Translations under genes and position numbers: made by a program
Source of the DNA: Flagellimonas sp. CMM7
Lineage (GTDB): Bacteria > Bacteroidota > Bacteroidia > Flavobacteriales > Flavobacteriaceae
Direction: 5' to 3'
DNA length: 64,000 nucleotides
Assembly (NCBI RefSeq): GCF_021390195.1
Contig: NZ_CP090003.1
Coordinates: forward strand, 1,104,001 to 1,168,000
Shown here: positions 16,613 through 25,122 of the stretch, piece by piece
Position numbering within the stretch: position 1 is the first letter of the stretch
Layout of the letters: every line of letters starts with the position of its first letter
Notes under the pieces: model-generated
What the model was told of the DNA's origin: nothing
Databases searched by the model: none
Seen by the model: only the letters and a program-made list of their open reading frames with translations

Positions 16613-17833
16613 ATGATTATAAATATTCCGGAAAACTCTGATTTTTCAATCCATAACATTCCATTTGGAATTTTTTCCACAGCTGATAGAAGCCCAAGAG
16701 CCGGTATTGCCATTGGAGAACATATTTTGGATTTGGCTGCTGTTGCAGAATTAGACGTTTTTGATTTTAACACTGCCGTACTTGAAAAAGATACGCTCAA
16801 TGATTTTATCTCCTTAGGAAAATCCATTACCAAAAGAGTAAGAACCAACATCCAACATTGGTTACGGGACGAACATTCAATTTTGGCCGACAAACCAGAG
16901 CTTTTTGTTCTGCAATCTGAAGCAAGCATGCACATGCCCGTGTCCATCGGCGATTATACGGATTTTTATTCCAGTATAGAACATGCAACCAACATAGGTA
17001 CTATGTTCCGTGATCCAAAAAACGCATTGATGCCCAATTGGAAACATATTCCCGTAGGCTACCATGGCAGAGCTTCTTCCATAATTGTAAGTGGAGAATC
17101 TATTCACAGGCCAAAAGGACAGGTGCTACCGAAAGATGCAACAATCCCAGTATTTCAACCTTCAGCTCGCTTGGATTTTGAATTGGAAATGGGTTTTATC
17201 ACTGGAAAAAATACTGCCATAGGAGAATCTATCTCAACCAAAGAGGCTGAGGATTATATTTTTGGAATGGTACTGCTAAACGATTGGTCCGCACGTGATA
17301 TTCAAAAATGGGAATATGTACCACTAGGTCCTTTTTTGGCAAAGAATTTTGCTTCACACATATCTCCATGGATTGTGACTTTGGAAGCTTTGGAACCTTT
17401 TAGGGTGTCAGGGCCGGATCAGGAGCCAAAAGTTCTCCCCTATTTAGAATTTGAAGGAGTAAAAAACTACGATATTAAACTGGAGGTTGGAATATCCCCA
17501 AAGGGCAGTGAAGAAGAGACCGTTTGTCATTCCAATTTTAAATATATGTATTGGAACATGGCCCAGCAATTGGCTCATCATACAGTTAATGGCTGCAATA
17601 TTAATGTAGGCGATCTATATGGTTCCGGCACTATTTCAGGGAAGGATGAAAACTCTTATGGTTCTATGTTGGAACTTGCATGGATGGGTACTAAACCTAT
17701 TAAAATGAAAGATGGATCAGAGCGCAAGTTTATAAATGATGGTGATACTGTAATTATGAGAGGGTCAGCTGAAAAGGATGGCATTAGAGTTGGTTTTGGA
17801 GAAGTTTCCGCAAAGGTACTTCCAGCAAAATAG
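16613..17833 (+). CDS. fahA: Fumarylacetoacetase
   Basis: A 406-aa hydrolase that splits fumarylacetoacetate to fumarate and acetoacetate, the last step of the homogentisate route. The N-terminal SH3-like domain (FSIHNIPFGIFS) and the FAH fold are complete. Active-site segments are visible: DFYSSIEHATN, VGYHGRASSI with the catalytic His, FELEMGF for metal binding, and LLNDWSARDIQKWEYVPLG. The length matches the eukaryote-like enzyme rather than the short FAH-like hydrolases. The palindromic repeat upstream might affect the ratio of its mRNA to hmgA. No maleylacetoacetate isomerase gene accompanies it. Confidence 0.95.
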   Translation: MIINIPENSDFSIHNIPFGIFSTADRSPRAGIAIGEHILDLAAVAELDVFDFNTAVLEKDTLNDFISLGKSITKRVRTNIQHWLRDEHSILADKPELFVLQSEASMHMPVSIGDYTDFYSSIEHATNIGTMFRDPKNALMPNWKHIPVGYHGRASSIIVSGESIHRPKGQVLPKDATIPVFQPSARLDFELEMGFITGKNTAIGESISTKEAEDYIFGMVLLNDWSARDIQKWEYVPLGPFLAKNFASHISPWIVTLEALEPFRVSGPDQEPKVLPYLEFEGVKNYDIKLEVGISPKGSEEETVCHSNFKYMYWNMAQQLAHHTVNGCNINVGDLYGSGTISGKDENSYGSMLELAWMGTKPIKMKDGSERKFINDGDTVIMRGSAEKDGIRVGFGEVSAKVLPAK

Positions 17834-17866
17834 ATCGTTATCTTAGCGCAAACTAAAGAAACAGAA

Positions 17867-18778
17867 ATGTCCAACATAAAAACTATAGACCCAACTTCCA
17901 TATCTCAACCAGAGTTGCATGCATATTTACTTTCAGCTGTTGCACCACGACCTATTTGCTTTGCCAGTACAATTGACACTGAAGGAAATATCAATTTGAG
18001 TCCATTTAGTTTTTTTAATGTTTTTAGTTCCAATCCGCCAGTGATGATTTTTTCACCCTCTAGAAGCGGAAGGGACAACTCTTTAAAGCATTCACATCAA
18101 AATATAAAAGAAGTTCCCGAGGTAGTGATCAATATTGTAAACTACCCTATAGTTGAACAAATGTCATTGTCCAGTACGGCTTATGAAAAGGGCGTGAATG
18201 AATTTATTAAGTCTGGATTGACCCAAGTTGCCAGCGAAAAAATAAGACCTCCCCGTGTTGCTGAAGCTCCGGTTTCTTTTGAATGTTCTGTTCAACAAGT
18301 TATTGAACTTGCAGATACTCCCGGGGCGGGAAACTTAGTCTTGGCAAAGGTTGAGCTCATCCATATCAATGAACAATACATGGATGACCAAGGGAAATTG
18401 GATCCCTTAAAACTGGATTTGGTGGGAAGAATGGGAGGAAGCAGGTATACAAGAGCCAGTGGAAATTCCTTATTTGAAATTCCGAAACCTATCCGAAATA
18501 AAGGCATTGGTGTAGATCAGCTTCCAGAAAGTATTCAAAACAGCACTGTTCTTACCGGAAATAATTTAGGCCGATTGGGAAATTTGGAAAAAATCCCCAC
18601 TCAAGAAGAAATAGAGCGTATCGGTTTGGATGACGAGATTCAAATGCTTACCAAAAAATTGGATGGAAATCCAAAAAAACTAAAAAAAGAATTGCACTGG
18701 GTATCTCAACAAATGCTGAAAGACAACGATACGGAAAAAGCATTGGCTGTACTACTATATGCTGAAAAATTAGGTTAA
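17867..18778 (+). CDS. Flavin reductase-like FMN-binding split-barrel protein
   Basis: A 303-aa protein whose first 200 residues form the flavin reductase-like split barrel (VAPRPICFASTIDTEGNINLSPFSFFNVFSSNPPVMIFS is the flavin-binding face; the cofactor would be FMN). About 100 extra residues at the C-terminus are helical and lysine-rich and not part of the core domain. Its reaction is unknown. It lies 33 bases after fahA and overlaps the next start codon by one base (TAATG), so it is co-transcribed with an aminotransferase and belongs to the tyrosine cluster. A TATCTTAG sequence in the gap could be a weak internal promoter. Confidence 0.8.
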   Translation: MSNIKTIDPTSISQPELHAYLLSAVAPRPICFASTIDTEGNINLSPFSFFNVFSSNPPVMIFSPSRSGRDNSLKHSHQNIKEVPEVVINIVNYPIVEQMSLSSTAYEKGVNEFIKSGLTQVASEKIRPPRVAEAPVSFECSVQQVIELADTPGAGNLVLAKVELIHINEQYMDDQGKLDPLKLDLVGRMGGSRYTRASGNSLFEIPKPIRNKGIGVDQLPESIQNSTVLTGNNLGRLGNLEKIPTQEEIERIGLDDEIQMLTKKLDGNPKKLKKELHWVSQQMLKDNDTEKALAVLLYAEKLG

Positions 18779-19866
18779 TGAGCAACGGAATAGAATCTAT
18801 TTTTAAACCCTATTTGGAGCCGAAAGAGGTATATAAAGGAGGAAAAAACGTACCTGCCTCCAATAAGAAAATATATAAACTCTCTTCAAACGAAAACCCG
18901 CTTGGAGCTTCGCCAAAAGCCATTTCGGCGTTAAAAAAAGCTGCTGAAAATGTGGATGTTTATCCGGATCAAACAGATATTCGTTTAAGAGAAGCCCTTG
19001 CAAAAGATTTTGATGGTCAATTGACCGTAGACCAATTTATTTGTGGCAATAGTGGTTCAGAGATTATTGATATGCTGCTCAGAGCATTTATTAATGATGG
19101 CGATGAAGTAATTTATTCAAACCCTTCTTTTTTACCCTACTCAGTGTTTTCAAGATGGTATGGAGCAAAACCAATTGACATTCCCTTATTAAAGCCAAAT
19201 TACAATTTAGATGTAGAAGGGATTTTAAATGTAATCACGGATAAAACAAAAGTTATCTTTTTAACCAGTCCCAACAACCCAACTGGCAGCTATATCCCAA
19301 AGGCAATACTTGATAACTTTCTCAATCGAATTCCCAAAAACATCATCATAGTTTTTGACGAAGTGTATCGACATTTTGCAGATGCTAAAGACTATGTGAC
19401 CGCATTGCCATATGTGAAATCTGGAAATAATGTAATTGCCATCAACAGTTTTTCAAAAACCTATGGATTGGCAGGGCAACGCATTGGGTATTGCTATACG
19501 ACCGCAAAAATTGCAAATTACATCAGACAAATACACAAGCCGTTTTTATTGCCAATCACTTCTATTGAGGCTGCCATCGGCGCATTAAATGATGAGTTGT
19601 TTGTTGAAAAAACGGTAAAAACGATTCATGCCGGCAGGAAATACTTAATGTATGAGTTTGAAAAATTGGGAATTACGTATTGGCCTACACAGGGAAACTT
19701 TTTTATCATAGACCCGCCTATTCCCGAATTTGATTTTACAGACAGACTTATGAAAGAAGGTGTTATGGTGCGACCCGTTACACAATTTGGAGCTCCGGGA
19801 AAGGTTAGGATCACTATTGGAGACCAAGAATCGAATGAAGCACTGATAAATGCCTTGAAAAAATAA
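18778..19866 (+). CDS. HisC-like PLP aminotransferase, probably aromatic
   Basis: A 362-aa fold-type I aminotransferase. Motifs: SNENPLG (37-43), GNSGSEIIDML, SPNNPTG (164-170), FDEVYRHF and the PLP lysine Lys227 in SFSKTYG, then RIGY. By sequence it belongs to the histidinol-phosphate/aromatic aminotransferase group (family Ibeta). It is not beside any other his gene but at the end of the tyrosine catabolic cluster. I infer that it converts tyrosine to 4-hydroxyphenylpyruvate, supplying hpd. A true HisC role remains possible and cannot be excluded from sequence. It overlaps the preceding gene by one base. Confidence 0.85.
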   Translation: MSNGIESIFKPYLEPKEVYKGGKNVPASNKKIYKLSSNENPLGASPKAISALKKAAENVDVYPDQTDIRLREALAKDFDGQLTVDQFICGNSGSEIIDMLLRAFINDGDEVIYSNPSFLPYSVFSRWYGAKPIDIPLLKPNYNLDVEGILNVITDKTKVIFLTSPNNPTGSYIPKAILDNFLNRIPKNIIIVFDEVYRHFADAKDYVTALPYVKSGNNVIAINSFSKTYGLAGQRIGYCYTTAKIANYIRQIHKPFLLPITSIEAAIGALNDELFVEKTVKTIHAGRKYLMYEFEKLGITYWPTQGNFFIIDPPIPEFDFTDRLMKEGVMVRPVTQFGAPGKVRITIGDQESNEALINALKK

Positions 19867-19900
19867 ACTCCATTGAGTAGAACAACAGAGCTAAAGCTCC

Positions 19901-22552
19901 CTAAAGCACAAATCTATACGTAGCCTTTAGTAAAAAGATATTTTGAGGCTTTTGACCAAAAATGTTATCTCCTAAACTGGATAGCAATCCTGCGGAGGGG
20001 TCACCATCTTGCGATACATCTTGAGACCATACCAGAAAAATTTCCGATCCCGGAATATACTCCCACCGTATTACCAAATTGGAACGAAATTGAACAAAGG
20101 AAAAATCTGGGTCATCAAAACTAAAATCTTCCACTCCGTTTAGATCTTCATCCACCGAGTAAGTATCGTCTACCAAAGAAAGCTGATTAACATTATACCC
20201 TGTAAACCTATTTTCAAACAGCTTTGCTGATGCATCAGTAACATGTTTAAAATTGGAATATCGACCTCTTGATATAAAGGGTTGTCCCCAATATTGAATG
20301 GTCAAATTTGGATTGATAGTGTAGTTTAACCGAAATGACATACTCAAGGTTCGTTGATTAATTTCTCCATTAAGATATCTTGGTGAACCGTTTACATCAT
20401 CAAAATTATCAATGAACTGTAACCTGTCATTATTGATTCTAACGGAAGGAAATGCAGAAATACGTATTGCATTTATGGGCTGATAAGTAACCCCCGCTTC
20501 AACAAAATAAGACTTATATGAGTTATCCACTGCCTTTTGTCCCCTATGAAATATATTAAAGCGAAGCTTTTTGCGACTATCCGTTCTAATGCTGTTCCAA
20601 AAACTTATTTCCTGTGATTGTCTCAATCTTGGACCTCCTCTTAATGCAAAATTGGAATATTGAATAGGTGCATAGTTAAATCCAAAGTTAGAAAACCAAT
20701 TGTTTTTCCAGTTTTGCCAGCTATTCGTATTAAACCGTAAACTATTATGGTTACCATTAAAATCCCAAGCACTCCAGTGATTGTAATTTATACCTACTCT
20801 TCTAAATGTACTATCGGGTTTTAGTGTTTGGTAGCCAATCCAAGTATAATGTCTAATATCATCAGCTTGTCGTTGAAAACCCAAATCGTTTAATTCCAAT
20901 TCCGGAGACCGCCATGTACCCCCTGTTTCAAACTTCCAATGACCATTACCAATCTTACCAATCTGAACATTACCTCCACTTCCAGTCAATGAAGTCCTGG
21001 TAGAATCCAGTGCAACATGATCAGCACCCACACGTTGAAACAGGTGTGTAATGGACTCTTGCGTATTTTTTATGGCCTCTTCACTCCCGTTAACACTACT
21101 CAAAATAACATTGCCTTCTACATACCAATCCCTGTTATTCCATTGATGTTTAAAATCAATACCTCCCGTGTAGGCTGATTTATGTAAAAAATTAAGTTCT
21201 TCCGTTAAATTATCTCTATTTGCAGCTGTAAAAATTACACCTAAGTAAGAGTTTCTGTCATTAAAATCTTTCTGAGCTCTCCCAACAAAATAATTAGTTA
21301 AAGGTTCCACCATTTCTCGTCGGCGATTCCCATTCTCAGCACTAATAGTCGCATATCTTTTTGAAGTCACGCTTTCCAGCACACCTAAGGCCCATCCATT
21401 TTTTGTTTTGCCACTAAACTTTGCTGCGCCAATAATTGGGGTATTATCTGGCTGATCTACAAACTCATTATCTTCTGTATCCGGTGAACCTTGAGGACTG
21501 CGACCTATACGTCTAGAATAGAACACATTATCAAAACCAAAAGTATTACCTGCTTCAGATTCCGAAACGTTGAAATCAAAAATGTTTTTGTTCTCCACAA
21601 AAAATGGCCTTTGTTCCCTAAAGAAAATCTGAAAACCATCCAAAGCTATTGCTGATGGATCAGCTTCAACTTGTCCAAAATCAGGGTTAACCGTTAAATC
21701 CAGCGTTAAATCATTGGTGACCCCAATTTTAGCATCCAGGCCAACGGTGATATCATTTTCGTTACCATCCCTAAAAGGGTTTCCTTCTTCCGCCTCATAG
21801 GTTTCACCACTGGCAACTGTATAAGGCTGAATCTCCAATTGTTTTTGAGGCTCTATATTCTTGAGTCCATGAAGTTCCCCAAATTCACTTACCCATCCCG
21901 GTGTATCTATAGGCTTTCGCTGCCAAAGTGAACGTTCTTCTGCTCTAAAGAATCTTCGTGTAGATTGTAACCCCCAAACTTGATTTTCCTCGCCACCAAA
22001 CTTTAACTGACTCAAAGGAATCCTTAGTTCAGCTGTCCAACCTTCTTCATCTACATTTGTTTTGGTATACCATATTGGATTCCAACTACCATCCCAATCA
22101 TTCCCGTTATTGGAAACAAACTCATCCCCTTTAACCCCAGCAACGGTAGCCGTAAAAGAAAATGCAGTTCGCTTATCATGATAACTATCTATATTAAATT
22201 CTATCCAATCTCCTTCAAAACCATCTCTCCGCGATAACCGTTTTACAATTTTATCAGGTTCAGCATCATAGCAACGTACACCTATATATAGGTTCTTGCT
22301 ATCATATACAATTTTAAATTTGGTTTGATAACTAGGCGAGGTATTCTCATCTGGCTGAAATTCCACATACTCTCCAGCCCACTCCACAAGATTCCACGCT
22401 TCATCATTTAATAGACCATCTACAAGCGGAGGGGTTTCGTTTTCAATTGGTTTTGTTACATAAATTTTTTTTGGGACAACTTCAGTTGAGTCTTGAGCAT
22501 TTAGATAAACAGAAAAAAATAGGAGCGTGAAGAATATGGTTGATTGTTTCAC
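19901..22552 (-). CDS. DUF5916 outer-membrane protein with CBM9-like domain (paralogue A)
   Basis: An 883-aa exported protein. It needs a GTG start at 22552 to include the signal peptide ending YLNAQ; a stop codon lies directly upstream. Residues about 35-220 match the carbohydrate-binding-module-9-like domain (LVDGLLNDEAW, VRCYDAEP, RRDGFEGDWIEFNID), which ends with ELRIPLSQLKFG. The DUF5916 region follows with NPDFGQVEADPSAIALDGFQIFF and REQRPFFVENKNIF, then alternating aromatic strands ending in LKATYRFVL, typical of an outer-membrane barrel. A closely related copy lies at 55378-58014. Function is unknown. It is convergent with the aminotransferase gene. Confidence 0.85.
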   Translation of the reverse strand: MKQSTIFFTLLFFSVYLNAQDSTEVVPKKIYVTKPIENETPPLVDGLLNDEAWNLVEWAGEYVEFQPDENTSPSYQTKFKIVYDSKNLYIGVRCYDAEPDKIVKRLSRRDGFEGDWIEFNIDSYHDKRTAFSFTATVAGVKGDEFVSNNGNDWDGSWNPIWYTKTNVDEEGWTAELRIPLSQLKFGGEENQVWGLQSTRRFFRAEERSLWQRKPIDTPGWVSEFGELHGLKNIEPQKQLEIQPYTVASGETYEAEEGNPFRDGNENDITVGLDAKIGVTNDLTLDLTVNPDFGQVEADPSAIALDGFQIFFREQRPFFVENKNIFDFNVSESEAGNTFGFDNVFYSRRIGRSPQGSPDTEDNEFVDQPDNTPIIGAAKFSGKTKNGWALGVLESVTSKRYATISAENGNRRREMVEPLTNYFVGRAQKDFNDRNSYLGVIFTAANRDNLTEELNFLHKSAYTGGIDFKHQWNNRDWYVEGNVILSSVNGSEEAIKNTQESITHLFQRVGADHVALDSTRTSLTGSGGNVQIGKIGNGHWKFETGGTWRSPELELNDLGFQRQADDIRHYTWIGYQTLKPDSTFRRVGINYNHWSAWDFNGNHNSLRFNTNSWQNWKNNWFSNFGFNYAPIQYSNFALRGGPRLRQSQEISFWNSIRTDSRKKLRFNIFHRGQKAVDNSYKSYFVEAGVTYQPINAIRISAFPSVRINNDRLQFIDNFDDVNGSPRYLNGEINQRTLSMSFRLNYTINPNLTIQYWGQPFISRGRYSNFKHVTDASAKLFENRFTGYNVNQLSLVDDTYSVDEDLNGVEDFSFDDPDFSFVQFRSNLVIRWEYIPGSEIFLVWSQDVSQDGDPSAGLLSSLGDNIFGQKPQNIFLLKATYRFVL

Positions 22553-22723
22553 TTAATTCGTTTTTTGATTTGATTAGGTACCTTAAAGACCGAAGAAAAA
22601 TGAGACAGTTACAGTACCGTTAAATTTTATACCTTTTTTAACAAAAAACCACCATGATACCAGCCTCATTATTTTGGCAAATAAAGGCCAATGGAAAAAC
22701 TAGAAAATATTCCCAATCAACCA

Positions 22724-22754
22724 TTTGGAATTCAATCTAATAATCGTACATTTG
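22724..22754 (+). promoter_or_regulatory. Promoter of the rplM-rpsI operon
   Basis: TTTG (22724-22727), 19 bases, then TACATTTG (22747-22754): a perfect match to the Bacteroidetes consensus. A small hairpin CCCG-TTTAT-CGGG (22758-22770) lies near the expected transcription start. The leader to the GTG start is about 40 bases. Confidence 0.85.
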
Positions 22755-22800
22755 CAGCCCGTTTATCGGGATAGGTATTTAAATCAATAATATTCAAGAA

Positions 22801-23256
22801 GTGGATACATTAAGTTATAAGACTATTTCTGCCAATAAATCTACCGTTGACAAGCAATGGTTATTAGTTGATGCTGAGGGAGAAACGTTAGGAAGGTTCG
22901 CGTCAAAAGTAGCCAAGCTACTTAGAGGGAAACATAAGCCAAATTTTACTCCTCATGTTGATTGTGGTGATAATGTAATAGTTATCAATGCTGAGAAAAT
23001 CACCATGACAGGGAACAAGTGGGAAGATAAAACGTACTCAAGGTACACTGGTTATCCGGGTGGACAGCGTTCTACTACTGCTCAAGAATTATTGGACAAG
23101 CATCCGGAGAGAATTATTGAAAAATCTATTAAGGGAATGCTTCCAAAAAACAAACTAGGGGCTGAGTTGTTCAGAAACCTAAAAGTATATGTTGGTGCAG
23201 AGCACGGACAAGAAGCACAAAAACCAAAAGCAATAAACTTAAACGACTACAAATAA
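22801..23256 (+). CDS. rplM: 50S ribosomal protein L13
   Basis: A 151-aa early-assembly protein of the large subunit. Recognisable segments are [56 protein letters not shown] and GMLPKNKLG. The start codon is GTG at 22801, which gives the MDTLSYKT N-terminus usual in flavobacteria; no in-frame ATG is nearby. It is the first gene of a two-gene ribosomal operon and overlaps rpsI by one base (TAATG), so translation is coupled. A perfect Bacteroidetes promoter lies just upstream. Confidence 0.97.
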   Translation: MDTLSYKTISANKSTVDKQWLLVDAEGETLGRFASKVAKLLRGKHKPNFTPHVDCGDNVIVINAEKITMTGNKWEDKTYSRYTGYPGGQRSTTAQELLDKHPERIIEKSIKGMLPKNKLGAELFRNLKVYVGAEHGQEAQKPKAINLNDYK

Positions 23257-23642
23257 TGGAAGTGGTTCATAAGATTGGTAGAAGAAAAACAGCAGTAGCA
23301 AGAGTTTATGTTTCTGAAGGAAAAGGAAACATTACGATTAATAAAAGAGACTTAAAAGACTACTTTACAACAGCTACATTACAATATAAAGTGAAGCAAC
23401 CTTTTGCATTGACCAATACTGAAGACAGTTACGATGTAAAAGTAAATGTATATGGAGGCGGAATCACAGGTCAGGCAGAAGCTGTTCGTTTAGCATTATC
23501 AAGAGTAATGTGCGAGATTGATGAAGAGAACAGAACTGCTCTTAAACCTGAAGGTTTGCTGACAAGAGACCCAAGAATGGTGGAAAGAAAGAAATTCGGT
23601 CAGAAGAAAGCCCGTAAGAAATTCCAGTTCTCTAAACGTTAA
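23256..23642 (+). CDS. rpsI: 30S ribosomal protein S9
   Basis: A 128-aa small-subunit protein whose basic C-terminal tail (KKFGQKKARKKFQFSKR) reaches the P-site tRNA. The N-terminus VHKIGRRKTAVARVYV and the GGGITGQAEAVRLALSR segment identify it. It follows rplM with a one-base overlap, the conserved arrangement across bacteria. A hairpin at 23686-23708 follows the stop codon by 43 bases and probably ends the transcript before rpsB. Confidence 0.97.
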   Translation: MEVVHKIGRRKTAVARVYVSEGKGNITINKRDLKDYFTTATLQYKVKQPFALTNTEDSYDVKVNVYGGGITGQAEAVRLALSRVMCEIDEENRTALKPEGLLTRDPRMVERKKFGQKKARKKFQFSKR

Positions 23643-23685
23643 TATTACAGATACGTTTGTATCTTATTATATAAAGTTCATTGAA

Positions 23686-23708
23686 AACCCTGAAATTGTT
23701 TCAGGGTT
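23686..23708 (+). terminator. Hairpin after rpsI
   Basis: A perfect 10-bp stem (AACCCTGAAA with TTTCAGGGTT, loop TTG) is followed by the broken T run of AATATTTT. It could be a weak terminator or a partial read-through point into rpsB. Confidence 0.5.
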
Positions 23709-23854
23709 AATATTTTAACCAAGTTGTCGTTGTTCCAAAGAGCAAAAATCGACTTTTTGGAATTTAGTTTAGCATCTAAATGAATAGGGCGAACAGATTT
23801 CTGGGACCACCAATTCATTGCTAATACAACGGAACGTAAACTAATTTACAAGAA

Positions 23855-25042
23855 ATGGCAAGTAAAATTGAAGTTAAAGACTTACTAGAAGCAGGTGTGC
23901 ATTTTGGACACCTAACAAGAAAATGGAATCCGAACATGTCTCCTTACATCTACATGGAGCGTAACGGAATTCACGTTATCAATCTCTACAAAACTGTAGC
24001 AAAACTTGATGAGGCCAATGAGGCACTTAAAAAGATTGCTGCATCCGGAAGAAAAATTCTTTTTGTAGCTACAAAGAAACAAGCTAAGGATATTGTTGCA
24101 GAAAAAGTATCCAACGTAAACATGCCCTATATTACTGAAAGATGGCCAGGTGGTATGTTGACCAACTTTGTTACCATTCGTAAAGCTGTTAAGAAAATGG
24201 CGGCTATTGATAGAATGAAGAAGGATGGCACGTTCAAAACACTTTCAAAAAAAGAAAGACTGCAAGTTGACCGTTTAAGAGCCAAATTAGAGAAGAACTT
24301 AGGTTCTATTTCTGATATGACTAGACTTCCTGGTGCTATTTTTATAGTGGATACCATGCGTGAGCACATTGCTGTAAAAGAAGCTCAAAAATTGAATATC
24401 CCAATTTTTGCAATAGTGGATACTAACTCTGATCCAAGACCAGTAGACTATGTAATTCCTGCAAATGATGATGCTGGAAAGTCTATTGAGGTGATAATGA
24501 CAGAGGTGACCAATGCAGTAGCAGAAGGTCTATCTGAGCGAAAAAATGACAAACAAGAAGAGGCTAAAGATGCTCCAGTAGCAGATAAAGCTCCAGCAAA
24601 AGCGAAAGAACCTGCTGTTGCTAAAGAAGAAGCCAAACCTGTTGCAGAAAAAGAAGAAAAGGCGAAAGAGCCCATTGCAGCCAAAGAAGTAGCTGAGCCT
24701 GTTGCAGAAAAAGTGGAAGAAGTTGTTGAGGAAGTTAAGGCGGAGCCTAAAGCTGAGGAGAAAAAACCAAAGAAAGCCGCGAAGTCCAAAGCTGACGATT
24801 TAACTAAAGTTGAAGGTATCGGCCCTAAAGCTGCAGAAGCATTGACCAACAGTGGTATCGCCACCTATGGAGATCTTGCAAAAGCAGACCCAGAAAAGGT
24901 AAAAGAAATTTTGACAGAGGCTAGCTCAAGAATGGCTCATTTAGACCCAACATCTTGGCCAAAGCAAGCTCAAATGGCTGCTGATGGCAAATGGGATGAG
25001 TTAAAAGAATGGCAAGACAACACCAAAGGTGGTGTTGAATAA
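23855..25042 (+). CDS. rpsB: 30S ribosomal protein S2 with C-terminal helix-hairpin-helix extension
   Basis: The first 228 residues are a complete S2 (LLEAGVHFGHLTRKWNP, ERWPGGMLTNF, VDTNSDPRPVDYVIP). Normal S2 ends near 230-250, but this protein has 395 residues. Residues 229-313 are a linker of Ala, Glu, Lys, Pro and Val holding a 20-residue tandem duplication (249-268 and 269-288). Residues 314-395 form a separate domain: VEGIGPKAAEAL is a helix-hairpin-helix motif, followed by TSWPKQAQMAADGKWDELKEWQ. HhH motifs usually bind nucleic acid. The extension looks lineage-specific, and its role on the ribosome is unknown. tsf follows 80 bases downstream. Confidence 0.96.
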   Translation: MASKIEVKDLLEAGVHFGHLTRKWNPNMSPYIYMERNGIHVINLYKTVAKLDEANEALKKIAASGRKILFVATKKQAKDIVAEKVSNVNMPYITERWPGGMLTNFVTIRKAVKKMAAIDRMKKDGTFKTLSKKERLQVDRLRAKLEKNLGSISDMTRLPGAIFIVDTMREHIAVKEAQKLNIPIFAIVDTNSDPRPVDYVIPANDDAGKSIEVIMTEVTNAVAEGLSERKNDKQEEAKDAPVADKAPAKAKEPAVAKEEAKPVAEKEEKAKEPIAAKEVAEPVAEKVEEVVEEVKAEPKAEEKKPKKAAKSKADDLTKVEGIGPKAAEALTNSGIATYGDLAKADPEKVKEILTEASSRMAHLDPTSWPKQAQMAADGKWDELKEWQDNTKGGVE

Positions 25043-25122
25043 CCCATGATTGTTTAACATTCACCTAAAACAAAACACCTGCATAGTGTTTTACTTTACA
25101 TAAATTTTTAAATAGAGAAAAA

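Noticed and set aside
18778-19866. Naming the aminotransferase hisC
   Set aside because: No other histidine gene is nearby, and it is coupled to the tyrosine cluster, so a firm hisC name is not justified.
22553-22800. Small RNA or riboswitch between the DUF5916 gene and rplM
   Set aside because: Apart from the rplM promoter and a 4-bp start-site hairpin, the gap shows no extended conserved-looking structure.
24599-24718. The tandem repeat in rpsB as a possible assembly error
   Set aside because: The two 60-bp units differ at many third positions and several residues, so they are an old duplication rather than a recent sequence artefact.
24448-24864. 138-codon minus-strand frame opposite the rpsB tail
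   Set aside because: It is a low-complexity shadow of the Ala/Glu/Lys linker of S2.
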